DNA of 60,000 nt. Origin: Pyrinomonas methylaliphatogenes. Lineage in GTDB: Bacteria; Acidobacteriota; Blastocatellia; Pyrinomonadales; Pyrinomonadaceae. The translations under genes were made by a program, and so were the position numbers. The DNA is taken from contig NZ_CBXV010000008.1 of the NCBI RefSeq assembly GCF_000820845.2, positions 1 through 60,000 of the forward strand. The letters run 5' to 3'. Each line of letters starts with the position of its first letter. The stretch's first letter is position 1. Below the pieces are notes generated by a model. That model was not told where the DNA came from, searched no databases, and saw nothing but the letters and a program-made list of their open reading frames with translations. Shown here piece by piece: positions 28,599 to 37,976 of the stretch.

Positions 28599-28795
28599 AG
28601 CCAATCGGATGCTAAGCCAATCTATCTGAATTTGAATTTTCGCCTTGTAGGACAATTGGCGCGTCATCCAACCTTAGACGCTTATTCATAAAGCCTAAGT
28701 CTAATTGTGATCTGATTAGAACTTTACGACTTTCTTCCGCCCCTCCACTCTTTCTCACAAGCTCAAATAAGCACACTGCTCGTGAGACTAAAAAA

Positions 28796-29722
28796 TCATA
28801 TGAGTTTTTCCATGAATGTACATCTTATTTTGCGGCAACCGTGATCTATAATCCCCTGTGGATAATAACGAAGCAGAACGAATAATCGCCCGAGCGATTG
28901 CACTAGTCCTAAATAACCGTAATCCCTAAACCGACATCTGATTTCTTCAACCACTCGCTCACCATATAGTTCTCGCCATCCTCTTATCCCGGCCTCATAA
29001 GCCTTTTGGTATTGCTCTTTCCCTTTAATGAATTGCCGTTGCAAATGCAATGCACGAATGGCCGATTTCAACATAAGACTGCTGTCGCGCGACAAAGATT
29101 CAGCATGTAGGCGATATTCCGCAACCAAATTGTCGTGCTTTCCTATCGGGAATTGCCGGCAAATGCGAAGATATAATTCATAGTCTTCGCAAACCATGAA
29201 TGTCTCATCGAATCCATAGAGCCGCTCAAGAACTTCTCTCCGGTACATTACCGTACCGTGCATGCCGATGAAATTTCGAACGAGCATCTCCTCATAACTA
29301 TCCCCACAGTCCTCAACGGAAACGGATCCTTGCTGTCCCTGCGGAAGCGGAGCGCCATTTACATCTATGTAGCGATAGCGACCATAAACAAAGGCCCACT
29401 CCTGATTTAGATCGAGTTGGCGTGAGCCAATCTCCAGTGCCCCTGGTAGAAGACGATCATCCGAATCTAGGAAGGTCACGTACTCCCCACAGCTCGCCGC
29501 TAACCCTCTATTACGAGCCCCGGCCAATCCACGATTGCTTTGCCTGATTAAGCGCACACGATCGTAACTAGCAGCAACATCAGACGTCTCATCTGTTGAG
29601 CCATCATCTACAACGATCAGCTCAAATCGCGGATGCTCTTGATACAGGACGCTCTCGATGGCTTCCCGCAGAAACTTAGCCTGGTTGTAGCAAGGGATGA
29701 TCACTGATACCAGCTTAAGCAT
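28796..29722 (-). CDS. Glycosyltransferase family 2 (tandem paralogue 2)
   Basis: A 308-residue GT2 enzyme: LVSVIIPCYNQAKFLREAIE, LIVVDDGSTDETSDVAAS, RQSNRGLAGARNRGLAAS, then EYVTFLDSDDRLLPGALE with the D-S-D-D metal site and MVCEDYELYLRICRQFPI. It aligns from end to end with the genes at 27717 and 31541, including the C-terminal region after about residue 230. It is AT-richer than 27717. About 400 bases without a gene precede its start, so it probably begins a transcription unit with its own promoter. It has no membrane segment, which suggests a soluble or peripheral transferase at the cytoplasmic face. Confidence 0.84.
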   Translation of the reverse strand: MLKLVSVIIPCYNQAKFLREAIESVLYQEHPRFELIVVDDGSTDETSDVAASYDRVRLIRQSNRGLAGARNRGLAASCGEYVTFLDSDDRLLPGALEIGSRQLDLNQEWAFVYGRYRYIDVNGAPLPQGQQGSVSVEDCGDSYEEMLVRNFIGMHGTVMYRREVLERLYGFDETFMVCEDYELYLRICRQFPIGKHDNLVAEYRLHAESLSRDSSLMLKSAIRALHLQRQFIKGKEQYQKAYEAGIRGWRELYGERVVEEIRCRFRDYGYLGLVQSLGRLFVLLRYYPQGIIDHGCRKIRCTFMEKLI

Positions 29723-30119
29723 TTTGACCTTTCCCTTGAAGTACCTAGAAGTTATCTAAAAAATAGCAGAAGCTGAGATGAACTGAGTGGTAAACGCTAT
29801 TATGAGATAGCTTCTAGATTATTTTTGAAGAACACTTGGATCTAATTTACCTTATTCGCTGAGATAGAGTTAAGACCGACGTCATTCACGAAGTCAAGGT
29901 TTCTATACCTAGCCTAACAGTCCGTTCATTCTCCCTCTTTTGCATTCGCCGATAACGCGCATCAGCTTTCGAGTTGGCAAACCTCAACTTCAATTTATCA
30001 CTATCAATCACGCCTGTATCTATTACTCCGAGTTATATTTGATTGTTTCAAGCTTATCAGCTTAGATTCTTAAAATTCTTAACGTCGAAATCTCAGGATC
30101 GAAATTAGTGAACTAGCCC
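29723..30119. other. AT-rich gene-free region
   Basis: About 400 bases with no supported gene and a much lower GC than the glycosyltransferase genes around it. Stop codons are dense in all frames. It separates the GT4 gene at 30120 from the GT2 gene at 28796 and may hold the latter's promoter. No hairpin with a T-run, insertion-sequence end or RNA gene was recognised. Confidence 0.45.
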
Positions 30120-31421
30120 TCACCCCTTGTGAGGACAGGTTTTTAGTGCCGAGTTCGTCCGTATCCCGAAATATCTACTTAGACACCCTGCCAACGTTGA
30201 AGCAACGACAGCGCGACTTTGGTGAGTGACGTAGAAATCTCGCCCTTTCCTTGAAAGCTCATCGAGAATATTCGGGGAATGTAGCAATCGAGACAGCTGG
30301 GCGACAAATTGCTCAGCATCATCAGCAATTAAGAGATGCTCATTGGGTTGTAGCCCAGCAATACCGCGCGCCCCAATCGAGGTACTTAAAACCGGCAGGC
30401 CATAGGCAAAAGATTCGATAATTCTAGTGCGTAACCCAGCGGCATCAGTGGATGCAACGAGTTGCAAGTCACAAGCCTTGTAATATGGGGTAATATCTTC
30501 AACGAAACCAATGAAAGACACGTTCTTGTAAGCCGAGGCCAGAGCCAACACTCTTCTCGACCGCTCGTCATCATCTATTTTCCCTACTACATGCACCGCA
30601 ATTCGATCTAACACTTGCGGAGGCAACAACGGGAACACGTTCTCGAAAAGAAACTCGAGCGAACGGTAGCTGGGCAAGTGGCTCAACCGACCCAAATGTA
30701 ACAAGTGCAAGCGTCCATCTTGCATCCAATTACCTACCTTCCTGTCACCGCCGTCGCCCGGAATACTCATAGGAAGATACTCTACGCGGCAAGATGGAAT
30801 TTCTGAACGTAAAAGGTCCCGGTCATAAGCTGAAATGCACAGTATCAATGGAGCACGTCTTGCCATCAAGCGTTCCGCCCGTTTAGAGAACCTCAACTCT
30901 CTCTTTTCAGCCACACTCAGGGGACGACGATCGATCTCGCAAGCGATTTTGGCAGTAGCTTTAACAACTGCCGAGGGTAAGTCGTGAAGACTCCAAACAA
31001 CGCGCGCCCTCCTATAAACCCAAGGAATAATGTTGGCCAACGATTCGCCTTCGAACTGATGAATTGCCTCTGGATGCAATCTATATCGAGCGGCAAACTC
31101 GCGGGCGACAGTGTCATGATAAGGGAAATAGTGGCGCATAGCAGAGCGATACGGGAAACCTACTCTGAACATTAGCCGCCCAAGGAGCGAATACCTCCCG
31201 TTCTCTCTAGGTACACGAACCCAACTAATGGGGCGAAGATCATCGGAAGGTATGGATTCATCAGCAGCGCTAGCTATATGAATTAGTTCTACCTCAAAAC
31301 CCAGATCTAAGTAAGCTTGTATATTCGAGTAGAAGCGAAGGCTGGCACCGCTCCCTTGTTTTTGCGGCATCGTCTCAAGATAAATAAACACCCGACGTGA
31401 CGATTCAGTAACAGAACGCAT
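30120..31421 (-). CDS. Glycosyltransferase family 4
   Basis: A 433-residue GT4 enzyme. The N-terminal domain includes VFIYLETMPQKQGSGASLRF with a G-S-G acceptor loop, AIHQFEGESLANIIP and VVWSLHDLPSAVVKA. The donor domain has LHLLHLGRLSHLPSYRSLEF and then ESFAYGLPVLSTSIGARGIA, with the conserved E of the sugar-phosphate site in IIESFAYG. A basic region (RELRFSKRAERLMARRA) forms the linker. It lies in the AT-rich part of the locus, flanked by gaps on both sides, so it may have arrived separately. Product not assignable. Confidence 0.8.
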   Translation of the reverse strand: MRSVTESSRRVFIYLETMPQKQGSGASLRFYSNIQAYLDLGFEVELIHIASAADESIPSDDLRPISWVRVPRENGRYSLLGRLMFRVGFPYRSAMRHYFPYHDTVAREFAARYRLHPEAIHQFEGESLANIIPWVYRRARVVWSLHDLPSAVVKATAKIACEIDRRPLSVAEKRELRFSKRAERLMARRAPLILCISAYDRDLLRSEIPSCRVEYLPMSIPGDGGDRKVGNWMQDGRLHLLHLGRLSHLPSYRSLEFLFENVFPLLPPQVLDRIAVHVVGKIDDDERSRRVLALASAYKNVSFIGFVEDITPYYKACDLQLVASTDAAGLRTRIIESFAYGLPVLSTSIGARGIAGLQPNEHLLIADDAEQFVAQLSRLLHSPNILDELSRKGRDFYVTHQSRAVVASTLAGCLSRYFGIRTNSALKTCPHKG

Positions 31422-31540
31422 GAGCAGCCACCTTTACAGACTGTGTATTAAGAACCGAACTGATGCTGTTTCAACACAGAACCACTAAAGCTACGTAGGG
31501 CTTCAAGGATCAAGACCTACTGAGACAAGATGTTAAGTGA

Positions 31541-32545
31541 TTAACTATCAAGGTCATTCCTAGCTATCTCTTCGATTGATCCCTGATTACGAGATATCGT
31601 TGAGCTAGAGTACAAACTGTCTATGTCGCTTGGAATTCCAGCAATCAAGCAATAGATTTTCCGAAAAACGTGTTTAGGGATGCTTTGTGGATACCACCGC
31701 AGTAAAGCATACAAGCCTTGAGCTACTACCTTCCAATCATGCTTTCGCAAGCCGCATCTGATGCTGTTTACCACCCTCTCTCCATATATCTCTTTAGCAC
31801 TTCTCCAACCAATACCAAACGCTTCTTTCAATCTTCTATCTTTTTGAACATATTTTTTCTGAGACTTCAGGGCAGCTAAAGCCCCTTGAAACATCAAGCT
31901 GGCTTTGGTACTCATACTTCCCTCATAAATACGATACTCTATAACATCCTGATGATGACATAAAATCGAAAACTGTCGTGCTATTCTTAGATACAACTCC
32001 CAATCTTCAACCGCGTGCTGGGACTCATTGAAAAAACCAACTTCATCTAACACTCCACGCCGAAACATCACCGCTCCTGGGGGATATATGTAACAACTCT
32101 GCAACAAGTGAAAGTAATGATCTTCCTCCGGACAGCGAGGTTTACTCTGCGGCGATATCTGCGATCCGTCTAGGGCCATCAATCTATGGTGCCCATAAAC
32201 AAAAGCACACTCCGGATGTTTCAGCAAACACTCAAGATGGCTTTCAAGCGCATGGGGCAGCAGCCTATCGTCTGCGTCCAGAAAGACCAGATATTCGCCT
32301 TTGCTCTCTGCTATCCCGCGATTTCTCGCTCCGGACAAGCCGCGGTTCTCTTGTCTGACGCACTTCACCTCGGCGTATCTCGCAGCCACTTCCGAAGTAT
32401 TGTCAGGCGATCCGTCGTCGATGACGATCGTCTCCACATTGCGGTACGTTTGACGGAGCACGCTTTCGATCGCTTCGCTTAGAAAATGAGCCTGCTTGTA
32501 GCAAGGGATGATGACCGAAACCAATGGATTTTCCTTATCGCTCAT
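31541..32545 (-). CDS. Glycosyltransferase family 2 (tandem paralogue 3)
   Basis: A GT2 enzyme with NPLVSVIIPCYKQAHFLSEA, TIVIDDGSPDNTSEVAAR, RQENRGLSGARNRGIAES, then EYLVFLDADDRLLPHALES (D-A-D-D) and HAVEDWELYLRIARQFSI. The start is the ATG at 32545, preceded by CGGAGAG at the right distance; a longer frame reaches 32593. It is the closest relative of 28796 and 27717 in the set, with the N-terminal half nearly collinear. The C-terminal 30 residues after CLIAGIP do not match the others. Low GC in its second half suggests mixed ancestry. Confidence 0.83.
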   Translation of the reverse strand: MSDKENPLVSVIIPCYKQAHFLSEAIESVLRQTYRNVETIVIDDGSPDNTSEVAARYAEVKCVRQENRGLSGARNRGIAESKGEYLVFLDADDRLLPHALESHLECLLKHPECAFVYGHHRLMALDGSQISPQSKPRCPEEDHYFHLLQSCYIYPPGAVMFRRGVLDEVGFFNESQHAVEDWELYLRIARQFSILCHHQDVIEYRIYEGSMSTKASLMFQGALAALKSQKKYVQKDRRLKEAFGIGWRSAKEIYGERVVNSIRCGLRKHDWKVVAQGLYALLRWYPQSIPKHVFRKIYCLIAGIPSDIDSLYSSSTISRNQGSIEEIARNDLDS

Positions 32546-32763
32546 AGCAACTCTCCGAGGAGAAGATGATTTGCAATTCAGCAGTGCTGCCACTGAACTG
32601 CTGGTGTTTCTATACAGAGTTAGACAGAGTCATAGAAACTCTTCAAGTCATCGTCGCTTCTCTCGACGCCGAGAAGTATGCAACGACATTTGCGAAACAC
32701 ATGGCGAATGAATCCATGAGGATATAAACGAACCAGCGTCGGCAGATCTTTGCCGATCTGACG

Positions 32764-33567
32764 TCAATGCTCGTTTCTCCAAGCGCGTCTGATGTCGTTG
32801 ACCAACTCCTCGCCATACAATTTGTGAAGTCGATCGTACCCGGCTTTGTAAGCTTTTCTTAAAGTTTCATCCTGTCTCACATACTTCCACTGATCGACCA
32901 TAACCTTGTGTGCTTGAACAAACAACAGCGCCGTCTTCCGGCTGCTATTCATCCCATGAATTCTGTATTCGGCGACTATGTGATCGTGAAAGACCACCGG
33001 ATATGAACGAGCGATGCGCAGATACATCTCCCAATCTTCCGCCGGGGCATAGCGTCCATCGAACAAGCCAACTAAATCGAAAACGCCTCGACGGTACATG
33101 GCCATAGCGGGCATGAAGATGCTGTTGCCTTTGAGCAAATATTCATAGGGTGTACCATCAAGACTTTTTCTAGTGTGGACCTCAAACACCTCGCCATTTT
33201 TGTTGATCATTCTAGCAAGTCCGGCGACGATCATGGCTTCTGGATGAGAGCCGAACTGCTTCAATCCGATCTCGACAGCATCCGGCAAAAGGCGATCATC
33301 TCCATCCAACAAAACGATGAATTCGCCGGAACAGGCGCGCACTCCGGTGTTTCTCGCTGCAGCGACGCCCTGGTTTTTCTGCTTGATGTACTTGATCCCG
33401 CTGAATCGGGCTGCCACCTCTTCTGATCCGTCAGTCGATCCATCATCTATCACAAAGATCTCCAGATTGCGGTGACTTTGCCCCAGCGCGCTCGCGATCG
33501 CTTCGCCGAGATACGGCGCTTGGTTATAGGTGGTGATAATGATGGAGACTTTCGAATCTTTAAACAC
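32764..33567 (-). CDS. Glycosyltransferase family 2 (tandem paralogue 4)
   Basis: A 267-residue GT2 enzyme: VSIIITTYNQAPYLGEAIAS, LEIFVIDDGSTDGSEEVAAR, then EFIVLLDGDDRLLPDAVEI (D-G-D-D) and YAPAEDWEMYLRIARSYPV. It is shorter than the other three related genes, ending soon after YGEELVNDIRRAWRN, so the C-terminal 40 residues seen in them are absent. The start appears to be GTG (33567), with only a weak purine-rich signal upstream. It is next to the ABC transporter genes. Soluble cytoplasmic transferase; donor and acceptor unknown. Confidence 0.82.
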   Translation of the reverse strand: MFKDSKVSIIITTYNQAPYLGEAIASALGQSHRNLEIFVIDDGSTDGSEEVAARFSGIKYIKQKNQGVAAARNTGVRACSGEFIVLLDGDDRLLPDAVEIGLKQFGSHPEAMIVAGLARMINKNGEVFEVHTRKSLDGTPYEYLLKGNSIFMPAMAMYRRGVFDLVGLFDGRYAPAEDWEMYLRIARSYPVVFHDHIVAEYRIHGMNSSRKTALLFVQAHKVMVDQWKYVRQDETLRKAYKAGYDRLHKLYGEELVNDIRRAWRNEH

Positions 33568-33640
33568 CGCGATCTTTCTGCGAGCAGTTTTCTCGGGGCG
33601 CTTTTAAATGAGCGCGCCAAGAGCTACCTGCCGGATGCTT

Positions 33641-34837
33641 TCAAGACTCAGCGAATATCTTTCCAGTTACAGCTTCTTCCACTTTCTCCACGAAGCGCCA
33701 TGTGTGAGGCAGGTAGAACCGTCCGCGGAAACTCTTTCCGGGATCAACACGAAACGTCGCGCAACGGAACTTCCAATCTTTGTCGAACGTCACATCTATA
33801 AAGTACATTCCGGGAGCAAGACCCAACTCCGGACAGTGGAATTCAACATACCCCTCACTCTGCTCCGCAAAGACGCTCCTATCGGTGAAAAGTTGGCTGG
33901 TTAGCTCCCCCTCAGGAGTGTAGAAGAAAACTTCAATCGAACTTTCGACGGGTTTGCAATAGACTCGGTATTTAACTTTGACGATCAAAGCATCTCCCGT
34001 TTGTAGTGAAGCAACGAGATCTCCTTTTTCGTTGTGAAAAGACACGGAGACGATTTCAGCTCCGCTTTTCTGAGCCCCCTTCTGCCCAGTCAATGCCACG
34101 AGATCGGCCGCTCTTCTTTGATATTCCGCAATCACCTCGCGCGGTTCACCTTCTGCGACCAAACGGCCCCGCTCCATCAACAGCACGCGATCGCACAACC
34201 TCTCGACCGCCGCCAAATCATGCGAGATGAAGACGATGGTTTTGCCGCTTTCGCGCAGTTCGCGCACGCGCTGTAAACACTTCGCTTGAAAGCTCGCGTC
34301 TCCGACGGCGAGCACTTCGTCGAGAAGCAGCACGTCCGCATCCAAGTGCGCGGCGATGGCAAATCCCAATCGCACATACATCCCGGAAGAGTAGCGTTTG
34401 ACGGGAGTATCGATGAACTCCCGCACGCCAGCGAACTCGATGATTTGATCGAGCTTGGCTTCGATCTCGCGCCGCTTCATCCCCAAGATCGAACCGCTCA
34501 AGAAGATGTTCTCGCGCCCGGTGAGTTCCGGATGGAACCCCGAGCCGACTTCGATCAGAGCGGCCAATCGCCCGTTGATCGTGATCTCGCCTGAAGTCGG
34601 CGTCGTTATATTAGATAGAAGCTTCAATATGGTGCTCTTTCCAGCGCCGTTATGCCCGATGATGCCGAGCGCCTCGCCGCGCTTGACTTCGAAAGAGACG
34701 TCGCGCAGCGCCCAGAAGTCTTCCGACCGCGTGCGTAACCGGTTCCACGCCCGAACGAGCGGGTTACGCGAAACCGTGCCGTCTTCGTGGCGTATGCGGT
34801 AACGCTTGGATACCTTATCGAAACGAAGATCTATCAT
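33641..34837 (-). CDS. wzt: Polysaccharide ABC transporter ATP-binding protein (Wzt-type)
   Basis: A 398-residue ATPase for polysaccharide export. Walker A is IIGHNGAGKSTILKLL at about 60-75. The signature is YSSGMYVRLGFAIA, Walker B is DVLLLDEVLAVGD, and the switch His is in IVFISHDLAAVERLC. After the ATPase domain (about 1-245), a C-terminal beta-sandwich (SGAEIVSVSFHNEKGD to the end) resembles the Wzt carbohydrate-binding domain that recognises the finished, capped chain. Such a domain implies export of a complete polymer to be read at its non-reducing end. The permease follows 23 bases downstream in the same operon. A terminal modification such as methylation is expected; several methyltransferases are in the locus. 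Confidence 0.9.
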   Translation of the reverse strand: MIDLRFDKVSKRYRIRHEDGTVSRNPLVRAWNRLRTRSEDFWALRDVSFEVKRGEALGIIGHNGAGKSTILKLLSNITTPTSGEITINGRLAALIEVGSGFHPELTGRENIFLSGSILGMKRREIEAKLDQIIEFAGVREFIDTPVKRYSSGMYVRLGFAIAAHLDADVLLLDEVLAVGDASFQAKCLQRVRELRESGKTIVFISHDLAAVERLCDRVLLMERGRLVAEGEPREVIAEYQRRAADLVALTGQKGAQKSGAEIVSVSFHNEKGDLVASLQTGDALIVKVKYRVYCKPVESSIEVFFYTPEGELTSQLFTDRSVFAEQSEGYVEFHCPELGLAPGMYFIDVTFDKDWKFRCATFRVDPGKSFRGRFYLPHTWRFVEKVEEAVTGKIFAES

Positions 34838-34860
34838 CCCCTCACCGACCGATACGGAGA

Positions 34861-35712
34861 TTAAACCACATCAGCCAAAGTCGCTTCCAAACGTTTGAAG
34901 AAAACGTAGGCCACGGGAAGCAACGCGAAAGAGACCAAAGCTGCCACGATCAAGGCGTAAAGATCAGGCGCCGCGCCTTGAAGGACAACGCGCCGGAAGT
35001 TCTCGACGATCCCGGCCATCGGATTCAAAACGTAAAAGGGATACAACCTTGCTGGCACAGCGCTCAGCGGATAGACGACGGGCGAAGCGAAGAGCCACAG
35101 TTGCATCAGAAGCGGCATCGCCATGCCGATGTCGCGAAAGTAGACTTGAAGCGCCGAGAGCACCAGCGTCACGCCGAGCATGAAGACGGTCAGCACAGCA
35201 ACGATGGGCACGACCCAAAGGATCAACAGGGTCGGCACGATCCCGTAGTAGATCATCATCACCGCCAGCACGCTCGCTCCAACCGTCAGGTCGAAGAGCG
35301 AAGCGACGACATAGGTCGCTGGCAAAATCTCGCGCGGGAAATAGACCTTTGTCACAAGGTGCGAGTGACTGACGAGCGAGTTAGTGCCGCTCGTCAACGC
35401 GTTCGAAAAACTGGTCCACGGAAGCAGCGCGGCGTAAGCGAAGACGGCATAGGGCATCCCTTCGCTTGGCATGCGCGTGACGATCGAGAAGATCAGCGTG
35501 TAGATCAACATCAAGGTGAACGGTTGCACGATGGCCCAGGCGAAGCCGAGCATGGACTGTTTGTAACGCACCTTCACCCGATGCGCGCTCAGCGTGTAGA
35601 ACAGATCCCGGTATTCGACGAGCGCGCGGACGCTTTGCCACAAGCCGCGCCACGAAAGCGACGGCGCGCGGATGACCTTGATGCGTCGTTTATCCTCGGC
35701 CAATTCAAGCAT
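34861..35712 (-). CDS. wzm: Polysaccharide ABC transporter permease (Wzm-type)
   Basis: A 283-residue ABC-2 permease. A cytoplasmic N-terminus with HRVKVRYKQSMLGFAWAIVQ, the family marker before the first membrane helix, precedes about six helices: FTLMLIYTLIFSIV, AVFAYAALLPWTSF, TVGASVLAVMMIYYG, LTVFMLGVTLVLSAL, LMQLWLFASPVVYPL and LIVAALVSFALLPVAYVFF. The PFYVLNPMAGIVENFRRVVL stretch is the conserved C-terminal signature of these permeases. With the ATPase encoded downstream it moves a lipid-linked glycan across the inner membrane. Length is typical. The stop is followed by the ATPase start within 25 bases. Confidence 0.9.
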   Translation of the reverse strand: MLELAEDKRRIKVIRAPSLSWRGLWQSVRALVEYRDLFYTLSAHRVKVRYKQSMLGFAWAIVQPFTLMLIYTLIFSIVTRMPSEGMPYAVFAYAALLPWTSFSNALTSGTNSLVSHSHLVTKVYFPREILPATYVVASLFDLTVGASVLAVMMIYYGIVPTLLILWVVPIVAVLTVFMLGVTLVLSALQVYFRDIGMAMPLLMQLWLFASPVVYPLSAVPARLYPFYVLNPMAGIVENFRRVVLQGAAPDLYALIVAALVSFALLPVAYVFFKRLEATLADVV

Positions 35713-35740
35713 TCGACAGACCCCTCTTCCCTGAAAGCCT

Positions 35741-36922
35741 CTACGCTCTCTTCAACTCAACGCCGCACTCGCAAGAGCCCCTAGCTGAATCTTTCAAGCC
35801 CAACGCCCGGCTGTAAACGGCGATCATATCACGAGCGAAGCGGTCTTTGCTCCATCTCTCCCTCACTTCGCGCTGCGCTGCCGCTCCCATCCGCTGCCGG
35901 CGGCCATCGTCACGCAAAAGATCGAGCATCTGCTCTGCAAACGTTTCAGCGTCGCCGTGAGCGTGCAACAAGCCTGTCACGCCATCCTTGACGATCTCCG
36001 GCAAACCGCCGACGGCAGTTGCGATCACAGGCTTGCCATGCGCCATGGCTTCCAGCACGACGAGCGGGAGCCCTTCACCGTGTGTGGAAAGGACGAAAAG
36101 GTCCATCGCGGCCAACAAGCGAGCAACGTCGCGGCGGAAACCGGTGAAGATGAACGCGCCATCGAGCCCCTGTTCGCTCAGCATCTTTTTGACCAACGCA
36201 TAGTGCGCGCGATAAGCAGGCAGGCTCTCATGATCCCCGACGATCAAAAATGTGACTTTGCCGTATTCGGCGATGACCTTGACTGCGGCTTTCGCAAGAG
36301 TTGAGAAGTCTTTCGCCGGCGCGACGCGCGACACCATACCGATGATCTTGTGATCGTCTGGAATACCAAACTCGCGCTTGACTTCGTCCGCTCGCGCGTC
36401 CGCGCGTGCGCAGTCTATGCCGTCATAGACGACCGTGCCGCGTCGTTCATCGACCTTGTGAGCGAATCTTCGCCACGTATCCCTTGAGACGAAGATAAAG
36501 CTGTCGATGGGCCACAGGAAGCTGCGATCACGCCACGACAACTCGTCGAAAGCGCACCGAATATGGCACACAACGGGCAGCCAGGCCATCTTTCCGGCGA
36601 GCGCGGCGTAGTACGCGGCGAGCAGATCGGCGCAATGGACCAGATCGATCTTGCTTCTTCTGAACTCGCGTGCCAACTGCCACGAGTAACGAAGGAAAGG
36701 CCAAGCGCGTCGGTAGCTGTGCTCGACAGGGTGGTAGGAGACCGTCTCGAATCCGGCGGTGGCGAACATCTCGTGCACGGGCGACTTCTCGCCGGGGCAA
36801 AAAGCTACGCTCTCGAAACCGTACGGGCGCACCGCTTCGGCGATGCGCAGCGTAGCCTGCTCCGTGCCGCCGACGGTCGGCCAAGGCATGATGTGCGCCA
36901 CTCTGTAGTTTCGCTCCCGCAT
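35741..36922 (-). CDS. Glycosyltransferase family 4
   Basis: A 393-residue GT4 enzyme. The N-terminus is VAHIMPWPTVGGTEQATLRI with the G-G-x-E loop. It also has LLAAYYAALAGKMAWLPVVC, VVYDGIDCARADARADEV, IIGMVSRVAPAKDFSTLAKA for the donor domain, and LSTHGEGLPLVVLEAMAHGK with the two Glu of the donor site. KPVIATAVGGLPEIVKDG follows. It lies between the ABC permease and a GT2 gene in the same direction. It probably adds one of the last sugars before export, but order in the operon does not prove order in the pathway. Confidence 0.85.
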   Translation of the reverse strand: MRERNYRVAHIMPWPTVGGTEQATLRIAEAVRPYGFESVAFCPGEKSPVHEMFATAGFETVSYHPVEHSYRRAWPFLRYSWQLAREFRRSKIDLVHCADLLAAYYAALAGKMAWLPVVCHIRCAFDELSWRDRSFLWPIDSFIFVSRDTWRRFAHKVDERRGTVVYDGIDCARADARADEVKREFGIPDDHKIIGMVSRVAPAKDFSTLAKAAVKVIAEYGKVTFLIVGDHESLPAYRAHYALVKKMLSEQGLDGAFIFTGFRRDVARLLAAMDLFVLSTHGEGLPLVVLEAMAHGKPVIATAVGGLPEIVKDGVTGLLHAHGDAETFAEQMLDLLRDDGRRQRMGAAAQREVRERWSKDRFARDMIAVYSRALGLKDSARGSCECGVELKRA

Positions 36923-36934
36923 GGGTCGATAAAT

Positions 36935-37933
36935 TCATGCATCTGCGAACCGCGGCATGAGCCGCTGACGCGCCCTGTACAGGACATGGAGCAAGCGTGG
37001 CGCGAGCCTCAACCCGGCGAGCACGCAGGAGAGTTTTCGGCTGCGGTAGAAAGCGTTGGCCCTCTCTATCTCCGCCGCCGCTGTCTGATAGTCGCCGCTG
37101 GCAAAGGCCCTTTTGCCGCGCTCAAGCGCGACCGTCGCCGCACAACGTTCGAGTTGCGCATCGATCAGACGGCTGAGGCGCTCGTCGGGATTCAGGATCA
37201 CCTTCAGCTTGCGATAGACGTTCGCTTGCCCTTCGAACAAGCGCGTCGAATCGTAAGCCAAACTCACTCGATGTATGCGGTGCCGCGCAAGCTGGCGGCG
37301 CGTGTACTTTATTCGTCCCCCACGGCGCGCGACGCGCACCCATAGATCGAAATCCTCCGAATGATAGAACTGCGGATCGAAAGCCCCGGCCTTGACGAGC
37401 GCGCTCTTTCTGGCAAGGATGCCGGAAGTGACGAGCACGCTCTCGACGCCGAGCAAGCTTTCGAGCGTCACGGGTTCGCGCGTCGGCACCCTTTCGAAGA
37501 ACGTCTTACCGGCAAGCGGCGAGTCGCCGAAAAGAAGCGCGTCGGCGCAGACGATGTCGAGCGCCGGATCGAGCATGAGCGCTTCCGTCTGCACGTCGAG
37601 GAACTCCGGCTCCCACGCGTCATCTCCATCAAGGAAGCCGACATACTCGCCGCGCGCGTGATTTAATCCGGTGTTGCGCGCTCCGCCGGGACCGCCGTTC
37701 TTCGCGTGTTTGATGTAAACGACGCGCTCGATGCAAGGTTCGATCGCCCGTTCCAGCTCCGGCGTATCGGGCGACGCATCGTTTATCACGATCGTCTCAT
37801 AGTCGCCGAATGTTTGCGCGAAAACGGAAGCGAGCGCTTCTTGAATGTACGGAGCGACGTTGTAGGCCGGGATGATGACGCTCACGAGCGGATCGGCCTT
37901 GACCAATGCTCCCTTGTGAACGGACGTGATCAA
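36935..37933 (-). CDS. Glycosyltransferase family 2
   Basis: A 332-residue GT2 enzyme: PLVSVIIPAYNVAPYIQEAL, TIVINDASPDTPELERAI, GGPGGARNTGLNHARGEYV, GFLDGDDAWEPEFLDVQ (D-G-D-D metal and donor site), and FYHSEDFDLWVRVARRGGRI as the acceptor motif. The C-terminal 90 residues are a basic helical tail (EIERANAFYRSRKLSCVLAG). It is not part of the tandem set at 27.7-33.6 kb. The start is a TTG at 37933 preceded by a G-rich stretch; an internal TTG nine codons later is possible. Confidence 0.8.
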   Translation of the reverse strand: MITSVHKGALVKADPLVSVIIPAYNVAPYIQEALASVFAQTFGDYETIVINDASPDTPELERAIEPCIERVVYIKHAKNGGPGGARNTGLNHARGEYVGFLDGDDAWEPEFLDVQTEALMLDPALDIVCADALLFGDSPLAGKTFFERVPTREPVTLESLLGVESVLVTSGILARKSALVKAGAFDPQFYHSEDFDLWVRVARRGGRIKYTRRQLARHRIHRVSLAYDSTRLFEGQANVYRKLKVILNPDERLSRLIDAQLERCAATVALERGKRAFASGDYQTAAAEIERANAFYRSRKLSCVLAGLRLAPRLLHVLYRARQRLMPRFADA

Positions 37934-37976
37934 CTCTGTCCCCCCCTTTTTGCAACCGAGGGTCTATTTTGAATAT

